A stretch of 64,000 nt of DNA from positions 744,001-808,000 of the forward strand of contig JAIWND010000010.1 of the NCBI GenBank assembly GCA_025330725.1. Reading direction: 5' to 3'. The first letter of the stretch is position 1. The number at the start of each line of letters is the position of its first letter. The notes below the pieces were generated by a model, which searched no databases, was not told the origin of the DNA, and was given only the letters and a program-made list of their open reading frames with translations. This document shows positions 24,223 through 36,177 of the stretch, one piece after another. A program made the translations under genes and the position numbers. Source of the DNA: Chlamydoabsidia padenii (lineage: Eukaryota > Mucoromycota > Mucoromycetes > Mucorales > Cunninghamellaceae).

Positions 24223-27200
24223 ATGTCGAGTTTGGACAATGGGGATAGATCAGACCGGCCACCTACTATCAACACTAGTCCACACTCTTTACCTCATATC
24301 ACCTTGACTCCAGTGAACAACAGTAATGATGTATCCTTATCTTCTTCACCCAGGCACCTTCGTCGACAACGATTACCTCCACCCATTAGTACTCGTTTAT
24401 CACCCACTCTCGATTCACCTTCCAGAACACCTTTACCTTTGACTCGGGATCACTTGTTACGTAAAAACAAACTAGATACCATGGATGACAATGATAACCG
24501 ATTTATCAAGGTGGACGAAAAAATCACTGCTGGTTTAGGCATCACTTTACCAACCACCACCTTGCGACACCGACGGAACCGATCCAGTACCAATACGTTA
24601 CCAGTTCCTCCAGCATCGTCTTCTTCTTCTGTCTCTTCTTCTTATGGTGGGTCCATACGAGACATCAAGTCATTCACTACTTCGTCCATCGGTCCACCAC
24701 CACCACCACCACCACTACGTCAAGGCAAATATTATATCAACCATCATTATATGGGTCGCAACAGAATACGACAGCCTCCACCCACCATGATACCACCACC
24801 ACCTGGTTCAAATGTATACCCAACCATGGCCGAACGTACGTTGCAATGGCTTTATGAAGCTGCTGATCGGGTTGTCCATGCTCGTGCACCTGAATCGAAA
24901 TGGATGGCAGCTTACGATGTGGATGATTTGCTACTCTACACTTGCATACCCGGCGAACCATTTCCGTCTTTACTATTATACCCTGGTGATGAAAAACAAC
25001 AGCAACCGTCTTCTTCCTCTTTACTTCAAGGTTTGGCTCTTAAATGGTTTTCTTCTTCTAATGGATCTCTTCGATTCTATCTTTGGAAACATATCATTCG
25101 ATCAAGGTAATATATTTAAAAAAAAAGGTATATATCTCTTTTTTTGTATTAAATTTATTTCTTTTAGGAACTATGAACTATTCATGTTGATGATCTTGAT
25201 TTTCCATTGGGTACTATTAGCTTGTCATCCTATCTATACCAATGATTATAAAACCGCCTTCCATGGTCATTGGCATGAATATACCTTACTCCTTATCCAA
25301 ATAATCTACACGTAAGTAAAATAGGCATCGAATCACATGTTATAATTGATTTACTCACTCTCTCGCTATCATTATAGATTGGATTGTATTATCAAGATCT
25401 TGGTCTATGGATTATGGATTTCTCCAAACAAGAACAAGAAATCAACTTATCAACTACTGATCCAACCTCTGATCACTCTCTTGACCATGCCCTGGAAAGA
25501 CCGATTGAAAAAGGATGAAGACCAAGAACAACAAGATAACAAGGATCAAACTACTCATCATGCTTACTTGAATTCGTTTGGGAATGGGTTGGATTTGGTC
25601 TCTGTCATATGCTATTGGATTGATTTGGGTATCATGGTGAATGGATATCGCTATTGCTCTGTTTTTAAAGCAATGGCGGCTGCACGACCTTTGCGATTAC
25701 TATCTGTTTTACCTGGTACGGCGGTAAGTCAATCAATCAAGGAGAGGAAGAGGAAGACTGACACGCACACTTTATTATTATTCGGTTTAGGTTATTTTGA
25801 AATCTTTGGAAACAGGCTGGGATCTAATGTTGGATGTCTCGGGCTTCTTATTCTTCTTTTTGTTTATGTTTGCTATGCTGGGGTTGATCTCTTTCCGTGG
25901 TGTGTTTTCTCGACGGTGTTATTACTTTCCAAATGGTCCCACTGAAGAAGGTAAAAGAGAAAACTCACTTTATTTTATACTAATTCCTTTCTCTTAGCCC
26001 TCATGGTCAATCCTCCAATGTTTTGCTCAGGGTATTATCAAGGCAACACTCTTTTGGGTCCTTTGGACTATTCGACACAAACCAACATGTATCCTGGCCG
26101 ACAAGGTCTGATATGCCCACGCGGACAACAATGCATTGCGATGCCCAACACCAATCCTCACAATGGCTATGTCAACTTTGATATGATCTTTGCCGCCTTT
26201 TTAAACGTGTACACCTTTGTCTCGATGGAATTATGGACAGACATGATGTATCAAACTCAAGATGCCGATTCTCGCCTGGCTGCGCTCTTTTATTGTCTCG
26301 GTGTCTATATCATTGGGTTTATCTTGATGTTTTTACTCTTGGCAGTGATTACTTCGGCATTTGCACGTGTCCGGGTGACTTCGGATTCATCCAGTGCTTT
26401 TACACGCAAGAAAACCACTTCAAGGCGGCATCATATCTTACAAGTCCTCCACCCTGAAGGTGAAGAAGGAGATGCGGATTATAAATCAACCACAACAACA
26501 AGACGAAGACAACGACAGCAAGTGAAACCGGCTCGACAACGTTTGATTCGATGGAAACAATATACGGTAGCATGTGTCCAGAGTAAAGTCTTTTTTTACT
26601 TTGGTGGTGCCATGGTGTGTCTCGATACTTTGTTCATGTGTCTTCGGTCTGTTTATGCAGGTGAATACATGCTGGAATTCCTAGGTAACACAAAAAAAAG
26701 AGGATCGACGAAACAAAAGAAAAGGAAAAGCTTATTTTGTTTTTACTATATTTAGATAATGTGGAAACGGCCTTTACTTTTCTTTTTGCGATTGAAATTG
26801 TTGTGCGTATGATGGGTGCAATCAATTGGGTGCGATTCTGGGCTTCTTACCGTAATCAATTTGATCTGTTCTTGGTGATTGTGACCTGTGTGATCCAACT
26901 GCCAATGATTCAAGATAGCGGGGTCTATATGTACCTTACGGTCTTTCAAATCTTACGAATGTATCGGTTGTTTTTATGTGTCCCTCGACTGGAAAAACTC
27001 TTGGTAAGTGGGAAGGGGAAAAAAAGTGTGTATGTAACTCTAATGATCACTTTTTTTATTGTATAGAATGCTGCATTAGGGACAGGGGAAAGTGTGGTGA
27101 ATGTGGTGATATTCCTTCTCTTGTGCTCTGCACTCTTTGCTCCAATGTTTATGCAAATGTTTGGTGGTGACTTTGTCGACATTATGGAACCAAATGCTGA

Positions 27201-27523
27201 TCGATTGCGGTTTGATACTTTTTGGCAATCCTTTTTAGCACTGATTATGGTAAGAAAGGGGTGGGGGAATGGATTGATTTGACTAATGAAATACGTTTGG
27301 AATAGATCTATACCAGTGAAAAGTGGACAGTACGTTTAAAAGGCCCAATAGAAACTGGACATGGATTACTAACCCCCCCCCTTTTTTTTTAGGATACATT
27401 GTACGATGGGATGCAAAGCCAACTGAATGGTGGTGCTGTCTATGCTGCCGTTGCGATTTGTCTTTACTTTGCTTTTGCTCGATGTAAGTGCTCTATGAAC
27501 ATGAAGCCAAAATGTGTTTTTTC

Positions 27524-27574
<51 letters not shown>

Positions 27575-30500
27575 GTAGATATTGTTGCGGGGCTGTACGT
27601 GGCGGTGATCCTAGAAAATTTCGATCTGGACGACGACTATATCCGACGATATCAAATCAAACACTTTATTCGGGAAAAACTGGCTCGACAAAAAGGCGAT
27701 GTATCTGTCTCCTATTATCAAAGGTAACCATAAAGCATGTCACTTGTACGACAACTTATTTTTTTTTCCACTTGACATAGCATCCTTCGATTCATGTTTG
27801 GAACAGCGCCTACCACTCAAACGCCACTACCGTCATTGAAAGTATCATTGCTACCCATGAGCCTGACAGCAGGTTTATCGAAACAAGATATGGCCGACCT
27901 TTTATCTTTGGACCAAGGCACAGTTATCAATAAGGACGAAGACAAGGACAAGAAGGAACAAGAACAGTTACCGATGCGTAAACGTTTGGTACCCAAGAAA
28001 CTCTCTCGATTCGTTGGCAATGTGCTCTTCCCCGACATGGATGATGTGCATATCTCTAAACTGTAAGTGAATTCACCCAGTCTCTCTCTTTGATACTAAC
28101 ATTTTCCTTTTTCATAATAGAAACCAAGGGATAACTAATGGAGGTGAAGAAGATTACGACCTGATTGTGGCGGAGGAGAATCGACAAGCACGACTGGCAG
28201 ACAAAAAACAGACAGGGATGGTAAAATCCTTGTTTCTCTTTTCTGAAAACAATCCGATTCGACGATTCTGTAAACGACTGGTAGGCTCTTGCCGTGATGG
28301 TCGGTCCGAACGGCAAAACGTCTTCAATTGGTTTATCATGGCGTGTGTCCTCGTCAGCATTCTCGTGGTCATCCTGGACGAACCTTCGACCAGAAAACTC
28401 GAACAGCAAGAGTCGGGTGGTGGGCGTTACAAGACGGAAATCTTTGAACTGATCGATCGGGTGATGGGGGTTATCTTTGTGGTGGAAATGGTGCTCAGGG
28501 TGATCGCTGATGGATTGGTCCTGCCTCAACGAGCATACTTGCGACACGCTTGGAATCGCTTGGACTTTGTGGTGATCCTGTTGAACTTTGGCACGCTGTT
28601 TTCCGATAACGACCAACTGCCTCGGGCTTTGGGCACCGTACGAAGCATGCGTGTGTTGCGTCTGATCAGGTACTTTGGCGGTGTGCGCGATGTCTTCATC
28701 GATCTCTTCCATGCCTTTCCTTTAATGATGGACGCCATGTTGCTGACATTCTTGGTGATGATCCCCTTCTCTGTGTACGGGGTGAATATCTTTGGTGGAC
28801 GGTTCTGGACATGCAATGATCAAGGTGTACTGGGCCGGGCGGATTGCATGAATGAATTCATGCTGAATGCAGGTGATGATGATGCACCTCTTCTCATCTT
28901 GGCTCCGCGCACGTGGCAAAACCCTGTTATGAATTTGTACTCGTTTGATGACTTTGGGGTGGCATTGCGGCATCTCTTCTCGTTAACATCGACTGAAGGG
29001 TGGGTGGACTCGATGTTTTACGCCATGAGCACTCCTCCCGAACCTGACTTACTCCCGGTGTTTGATTGGCAATCTCCCATGGTGTATCATTCTCTGTTTT
29101 ATGTGGCGTTTATGATCATCTCTCATGGTACCGTGCAGCTTTTTGTGGGTGTGATTATTGAAAAGTTTAAACAACGCAGCGGGATCACCACCTTGACATT
29201 TGCTCAGCGACAATTCGTGGACTTGCAGAGACAATTGGCTGAACTGAAACCGACGATCAAGGTATTTAGACCCACGCCCGAATCATCCAGGAACAAGTGG
29301 TCGGCGATGATCCGTGGTTGGTGCTATGATCTGGTAGGTAATCGTCGACAAGGGTTGTTTAATCGATGGATGATGATTGTGGTGGTGCTCAATATGGGTA
29401 AGAAGAAAAAAAAAATAAAATAAAAAAGTAAAAAGAAAGAAAAAGGACAAACTGTTTTTATTGTATGTAGTGGTGATTGCATCGGAATTCCATGATGAGC
29501 CAATTTGGTTGTCAAAATGTCAAGATTATGCTTATTTTGCCTTTGCGATTCTATATGTTTTGGAGGTCATCATCAAATTCTTGGGCCTGGGTCGGAAAAA
29601 GGTATACCTCTCAAAAACAAAAAAAAAAAAAGTAAGAAACATCAAAACTCACTTTATTAAATTAACATAGTGGTGGCAAGGGAAATGGAACATATACGAT
29701 GCTTGTATTGCCATCAGCTCACTTGGTTTGGTAGTGACTCGATTGGTGGCCCCTCAACTATGGTCACTACGCGCCGAGCGCTATTGTTTGGTCCTGGCTG
29801 CCTTTCGACTCGGAGAAAGTATCGATGCATTACAAACCCTGTATCATACCATTGCGTAAGTAAATCACACAAACGAATATGATTCGATGGACTGATCCTT
29901 TCCGTCATATAGGATGGCCATGCCAAGTATCATTCGCGTGTCTGCGGTCTTTATGTTGGTGATGTGCCTATTTGCCATGGTGTTTATGGAATTCTTTGGA
30001 TTGACGAAATATGGACCGAATGGATCTAATAACAGTAATTTTAGAACTTATGGGAATGCATTGCTCTTACTTGTGCGCATGACTACGGGTGAAGGATGGG
30101 TAAGCCTCTTCTTTGTTGAAGGACTTGGGTTTACTGATTTCTTTTTTATATATAATAGAATGAAGTCATGATGGATTACACCTTCTCGGCACCGAATTGT
30201 GTAGCCTCATCGAATTACTTGGAAACAGATTGTGGATCGGCAAACTGGGCATACTTTTTATTCAACTTCTTTTACATTACATGTACACATATCTTTTTGA
30301 ATCTGTTTATTGCAGTAAGTGGATCAACATTAAAAGGGAAAACATATTCGAACTCACCATTGTCTTTATTTATATATATATAGGTGGTCATCAGTAACTT
30401 TGAGTATACTTATGAAACACGGTCGCGATTTACCTTAATCACCAAGGACGATTTAAGAAAGTAAGTAATTCACCCCCTTTACATCTCCATAAACTCATTG

Positions 30501-31616
30501 ATGACTTTTTTTAAATAGATTCAAGTATGCGTGGGCTGAAGTGGACCCAAATGGTACAGGGTTTATACAAAAAGAACAGGTGGCCAAGTTCTTAAGGGTA
30601 AGGATGATAAGGATGAAGGGTAGATAGGTAAACTAACACTTGATTATATATAAATAGCATTTGACAGGTCGATTCGAAATCAGCATTTATGATTCCGCCT
30701 ACAGTCTAAGCAACCTTCAGAAACTCAGCCAACAAGGATCGAACGATAATGAAAAGTTTGATCAACAATCTGTTTATTATAACTATGGTCGGGTCAACCA
30801 GTGTTTGTCCAAAATGGATCCCGTAACTTTGGAACAACGCCGTAAACGTTACAACTTGATTTATATGGTAAGAAAAAGTATGGGGGAGGGGCTGACAGGG
30901 GTTTTAACTTTATTTTACATGCAGGAAATTATCGATGCTCAAACAAGTAAAGGTATTGCGTTCTCTGATGTACTTCATATCATGGCTATTCGATTCGTCG
31001 ATATTGAACAAGCATTGACGTAAGTTGGATGGGTGACAAATGGATGGGGAATCTTATGTTTCTTTTTATTGTTTGTATAGGTTACACCCATTGATGGATA
31101 GATTGGAAAAACTGGATCAATTTAACAAAACATATGCAGCTGAAAAGGCATGTGGGGTATTTTTGACTCTGATCCAACGGAAACGATACCTACGTCAATT
31201 AGATGAAAAACGACATCAGTTGGATACCGTGACCTATATTTCACCTGGTAAGACCATATATATATAAGATGTATATACATGTTAACTTTTTTTTTTCTTC
31301 TTTTGTTGCAGTACCTACCATCACCATTGATAATGCACCAACCTATTTATCACTTATTGAAGCCAACAGTCTACCGGCCTCGCCACTCTTACCACCACCA
31401 TCACATTCTCTACTGCTCAGCTACAGTCCAGTTCCGTCCTCCATAATTGAATCCACTACTACCAGTCCACTTGGCTCACCACTTCCATCCCCTGGTCCTA
31501 ATGCTTCTCCTTGGCTCCATCTCGATGCCAATGCATCTGTCTCGGTCGATCAAGCTCAACGTATCATGGCTTCTCTTAATGATAGTCCATGGTCTGCCAT
31601 GTTATTTAACGATTAG
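24223..31616 (+). CDS. CCH1: Voltage-gated calcium channel alpha subunit Cch1
   Basis: Plasma-membrane Ca2+ channel, partner of Mid1 in the high-affinity Ca2+ influx system. Exons: 24223-25106, 25168-25311, 25378-25723, 25791-25950, 25998-26684, 26756-27003, 27067-27249, 27306-27329, 27393-27483, 27579-27723, 27781-28062, 28121-29397, 29471-29601, 29671-29855, 29913-30099, 30159-30314, 30384-30460, 30519-30597, 30658-30867, 30925-31019, 31081-31247, 31312-31616; 2020 aa (yeast 2039). Four six-helix repeats, with pore motifs SMELW, SEKWT, STEGW and TGEGW, so Glu at about 589, 889, 1357 and 1656. S4 is Arg-rich in repeat III (RSMRVLRLIRYF), poor in IV. A C-terminal EF-hand-like segment has DPNGTGFI. 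N- and C-terminal tails are Pro/Ser-rich. Exon 8 is 24 bases; intron 9 contains 46 T. Confidence 0.96.
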
Positions 31617-32279
31617 AAATCTCCCCCTATCATTTGTATTTATAGACTTGTTTTATGTATTATTGAAATAAAAATCTTTATTATTTTGTTCATCTCTTCA
31701 TGTCCCAACCCTATTTAAATACCGGCGCATAAATAAACAATATGTACCAGCTCGGGGGGGGGGAAATAATGTTGAGTGAAAAGTTGGGCGTAAATATCAG
31801 GTCAACTCTGGGGGAGGGGAAAGCGTTGGGGTTAAATATCAGGCCAGTTTTGGTGAAAAGACTCTGGATTTTTTTTAAAAAACATAAATTGCGCGTCGTA
31901 CAGGCCAGCACTGACCGTAAAAGAAGATTTGCCGAGTTGGGAAATTCATGCAGATTCGGAACTTGGATTGAAACTCCGAATTCGCCTGGGCGAAAAGTGA
32001 AACGTAGAGTTCAGGCCAGTTCAGGGAGAAATATGGTAAAGATGCTTCATTCGGTTGTGAGTGCATCGTCTTCAATAGATCCAGGTTGCTTTGTTGAAGT
32101 AGCTAAAGCTTTTGATCATTTCTTTCAACTATTTTGAAACATCGTATCTTTTATTGTTACTTTTATATAAAAAAACTAGTACTTAATATAGATGAACTCC
32201 TATAGGATAGTTTTTATCAAACTGGTACTCAAACCATTTCTTTTGAGGATACTTTAAATTATTCAAATCAGGATTGTCT
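31617..32279. other. Intergenic with degenerate internal repeats
   Basis: CCH1 3' UTR (AATAAA-like at 31669) followed by G-rich sequence. Between about 31785 and 32040 a short motif recurs: AAATATCAGG at 31793 and 31834, and CAGGCCAG-like at 31839, 31901 and 32012, with GGTGAAAAG/AGTGAAA echoes. It looks like a decayed repeat element. No coding frame is supported. Confidence 0.5.
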
Positions 32280-33485
32280 TCATGCTTTGGTGAAAGAATC
32301 ATGATTAGGTGAAATTCCTATATCTAACCATATACTGTTACATTGTCCCCACAAATTATAGTAATCTTCGGAATCTTCGCGCAGTTCATTCACAAAGTAG
32401 GTTTCAGGGACGAGTTGGAGCATGGGATGACCTTGACTAGGATCCAAGCACACCGCATTATCGACGAAATTATCTCGCATCTTTTCATCTTCAAGACACA
32501 ATGTAATTGACCTGTCATATTCAAAACTAAAATCCAATTTGAGTTGCGCGGTGACAAAAGATGGAAGAATGGGTGTGTTCTCACTTTTCGAGGAGTAGTA
32601 CAGCATGATCAATTTGTCTCCTGTAGTCAGAAACTCGAATAGCTTAAATCACAGCAAAGATATACTTTTATTGTTCCAGCTGCTAACTGTGTTTTTATCC
32701 TTGTAGACATGTCGGTAGGGAGACAGGGGCAGGATTACATGGAGTCTGTCCTCGTGTCTGGCGGCTTTTGAACACAACATCATGCTCAAAAACGACCGAT
32801 CGGAAAGCTGTGACATTAAATCTCGGTCGAAACTACTACCAGGATTATATGCTGGACATGTATACCTGTAGATACTGTTGTCAAAAACTGGGTTTCTCCC
32901 AGGGTGATTTTCAAAACGATACTCAAAAAACGAATAACCATTGAGACCTTGGTCGGGATTGGAAAGTAGGATAAACCAGTACATGATCTTTCCTTTGGTT
33001 TTGGCAAGATAATACTCATTGATCACCCAGGTTCGATTAGACCAATCATGCATCAGAGAACTGAGAAAAAAGAGGCCGTCGTGGATTACCCTATGCCTAT
33101 CAGTGAAGTTTTGTCTCCATTCCTGGATCTTGTATCGCTGCCGAAGAAACTTTGTCGATTGGAGGGACTCGGATAGGTCAGAGTCAACTGGGGGTGCTTC
33201 TAGAAGCATGCTTTTTTTTTTCTAGTCGTCTAAATTTTCTTCCATGATTTTGTGGTGTAGTGAGTCATCATCATCCTAGTGGAAAATTTTACGTCGCAAC
33301 ATCTTGTTCTGAGGGATATCCATTTTGTTCATCCATTCATCATCCAACTGTATCATTTTGTCCAGATTATCATTGATCACATGGTAAATATAATGAGCAT
33401 GAATTTTGAAAAGCTTGCAGAGTATTGCGTTATAGGGATTCTCGAGCAAATGAGCAAGGTGCAAGTCAGGTACTGACTGACACAA
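32280..33485 (-). pseudogene. HET-like protein relic (C-terminal part)
   Basis: Resembles the C-terminal half of the heterokaryon-incompatibility (HET)-like proteins that are abundant in Mucorales: VPDLHLAHL at the start, then HDWSNRTWVINEYYLAKTKG, YWFILLS, KNTVSSWN, DKLIMLYYSS and PILPSF. One reading frame runs 402 codons from 33485 to 32280 with three stops: TAG at 33276-33278, TAG at 33222-33224 and TGA at 32649-32651, and no frameshift. The first two could sit in an intron (GTAAAA at 33292 to CTAG at 33200) and the third in a 45-base one, so an expressed gene is not excluded. However, the HET core expected upstream is absent and a repeat copy begins there, which favours a truncated relic. 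Family call from remembered similarity. Confidence 0.55.
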
Positions 33486-33591
33486 GGGTCTTGGTGCTTG
33501 GATGTTGCGGTAAATTATGTTGTAATTATGCCATAGTATTCACATCGCCACTTCAATCATTAGCATCATTTAACAATTGAGCGAGTAGATG
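33470..33591 (+). repeat. Single copy of the ~235 bp repeat family
   Basis: Shares GACTGACACAAGGGTCTTGG, TGCGGTAAA..ATGTTG, ATGCCATAGTATTCACATC and CACTT(C)AATCATTAGCATC in the same order and strand as the copies at 4221-4617. It covers about half the unit and abuts the 5' end of the HET-like relic. Confidence 0.8.
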
Positions 33592-35012
33592 CGGATGAGT
33601 GTACCTAATATATCAGTAAAGAGGAGTTCAGCTGTGCCTGATCTTCAATGCTTCCATTTCAAATCGGGGTATTAATTTCCCCTGAACGGAATCCTAGTTC
33701 ATGCCGCCATAAGTCTTTAGCTTACCAATTAAAGTTCATACAAGGCAGGGTTTTTGTTTGTTTTGCCTCTCATCAATACCATTTACCAACTATACAAGTC
33801 CCTGGTCATGCAACTGTTATCAAAGTACTAATTACTCTCACGCCTGGCAAGCGTGATTTCCCCAAATTACAAATCAGAAACTAGAATTTAATAAACTTTA
33901 TTAAACAATCTTCCCTCTTTAATAAACTCTGATTAAAAAACTTTCTCTGCATGAACTGTCCACTTTTTTCAAATCCCGTAATTTTGAAAAAGTCTACGTG
34001 CAAAGTTTTTTTTTTTTGTTTACCATTGACAGCCAAAGTCGCCCCTCCCCCTCAAAGAAGGACAGTCTATCATTTCCAAAAACAGTTGAAAAGACTCTTT
34101 TATTCAAAAGTTAAACCTCCTTGAGACCAAGTCAAATGACCCGTGTGAACTCGTTTATTGACAACATTTCTGTTCTCATTTGCACGAACACTTGTCCCTC
34201 CTATACACTGATATAGCAATAAAGAATGCAGCTATTTCAATTACCATGCTGGTGCCGAGGGTTAAGTTTTTTCACGCCCGAAATCCTTGATGAACGAAAA
34301 ATCAAAAAAGTTATGAATTAATCGCATGAATCGGATTTAAAACCCCGCACCCGTGGTTCTTTTTACGACAGGGTCTATTTTATAAAGATATCACAAGTGT
34401 TTTGGTTTACTACAATGACGATATCTATGCTACTTTTATTCTACATATATCTTATTCCATAAACTCTAACCCTCACGTCTGCCATTCAGTGCAACCGTGT
34501 TTGAAAACCAAATGGCTTATCATCATGTTTTTTAAGATTATACGATCCTATGCATGAATGAAATATTCAATATCCGATAAACTTCCCTTTTAGGCCGAAT
34601 TTTACCTTTTTGGATTCAAATCAAGATTCAATTATCTTATTATCAAGGACCCCTCGTGAGGTCACAGAATCAAAAAAAAAGTTGATCCGATTGGTACAGA
34701 AAATGTTCCCAGTTAAAGGCAGAAAGACTAGTTGATCTACTATAAACATCATCTTCTTTTTTTTTGTACAGTACAGTATAATGACCCTTTCTAGAGTCAG
34801 ATACATAGCTGTGTTCAGCATGGCAAGTAGAGGCAGCATTTTCAGACGATATATCATAGTGCGATATGGGTCTTAATTGCCTATGGAAAACAAAAAAAGT
34901 GATTGTTTTACAATGTATTACATGGATAGAGAGATAACCTCTGATATAAGAAGGGGAGTCATCCCTCTCTATCTCTCTCTTTTTTTTTTTTTTCCCCATC
35001 ACAAGAACCATC
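33592..35012. other. Intergenic, no gene seen
   Basis: AT-rich interval upstream of the phosphoesterase gene. Holds AAATCCCG (33971-33978), short T runs and a TCTCTATCTCTCTC/T13 leader at 34967-34993 just before the start codon. The frames seen on both strands (up to 149 codons) show no family resemblance, and the largest is partly the antisense of the phosphoesterase first exon. Confidence 0.55.
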
Positions 35013-36069
35013 ATGAAACTTATCTCATTTATTTCCTTGGCAACTATGGTGTTGTCAGCCACGGCCTTACCGTTGAAAACCTCCTTAGTCCCGGGAAAGT
35101 ACTTTGATCGAGTCGTCATTTTTATTTTTGAAAATGTAGATTACGCCGATGCCATGAAAAACAAGTATTTCAACTCATTAGCCGACAAACATAACGGGGT
35201 GACATTGACCAACTTTAATGCCTTGACTCATCCATCTCAACCCAACTATGCAAGTCTTAACAGAAAATGGAGACTTGTCAATCTCATCCTCCTTTTTTTT
35301 TCTTCTTCTTCTTTAGATTGGGTTAATCAGTGGTTCCACCGAGGGGTGTGTGGATGATAACATGGTCAATTTGGACCGCGACACCATTGTCGATCTCTTG
35401 GAAACAAAGCACATTTCATGGAAATCGTATCAACAAGATTTCGCCAACGAGTGTGATTTGAGCATGATGTCGGGTAACTATGCTCGAAAACATAATCCTT
35501 TTATCAGTTTCAAGAACATTCAAGAGAATCCTGATCGGTGTAGCAAGATTGTCAATGCTAATGTGTTGGATCAGGATATTTCTCACGGGACCGTACCTCA
35601 ATTTGTCTTCTTTACCCCTAACGTGAGCTTGTTTGCATGAATGCGGTACTTTAAAAAATATTCACATCCCGCCTTTTTTTTGTAGATGGATAACGATGGG
35701 CATAATACAAATGTCACCTATGCTGGCAACTGGTTCGAAAGTTACCTTGAGCCATTAATGAAACAAGAGAATATAACCAAAAACACAATGTTTATATCTA
35801 CTTTTGATGAAGCCGAGCATTATACCAATGTACCCAATCAAATCCAAACCGTCCTTTTTGGTCCTGACTTTAAACGTACATCCAAATCAAAGACGGATAA
35901 TACTGCCTATGATCATTATTCTATTCTACGTACCATTGAAGACAATGTAAGTTGAGATATGAATACTCATTGCACTTTTTTTTTTTTAATTAATGCTTGT
36001 GTATCCAAATAGTGGGACTTGGGGACATTAAACCTTGTGGACCGAATTGCTACTCCATTAAAGCTTTAA
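35013..36069 (+). CDS. Secreted phosphoesterase (acid phosphatase-like, PF04185 type)
   Basis: Predicted extracellular hydrolase of the phosphoesterase family that includes fungal acid phosphatases and phospholipase C-like enzymes. Exons: 35013-35249, 35317-35622, 35686-35946, 36013-36069; 286 aa. A signal peptide (MKLISFISLATMVLSATA, residues 1-18) is followed by VVIFIFENVDY (metal-site Glu-Asn), NFNALTHPSQPNY, LISGSTEGC, DGHNTNVTYAGNW and STFDEAEHYTNVPNQI (Asp/Glu), then YDHYSILRTIEDN. The first intron needs a GC donor (TAT|GCAAGT) to give NYIGLISGST; a GT donor two bases later breaks the frame. Somewhat short for the family, which often exceeds 300 residues. Substrate not determinable. Confidence 0.9.
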
Positions 36070-36177
36070 ATATAATATATTTGTTTATTGATTGATTATA
36101 TATTTATTATAAAGTGAAGGGAATACAAATTATATCTATTTCTATGTGGATGCATTAACTATAGGGTCAATCAGATG

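Noticed and set aside
27488..27780. Frames with long poly-Phe runs
   Set aside because: They are the translated T tract of a CCH1 intron.
34670..35119. 149-codon minus-strand frame
   Set aside because: Partly antisense to the phosphoesterase first exon, contains poly-Lys from a T tract, no family features.
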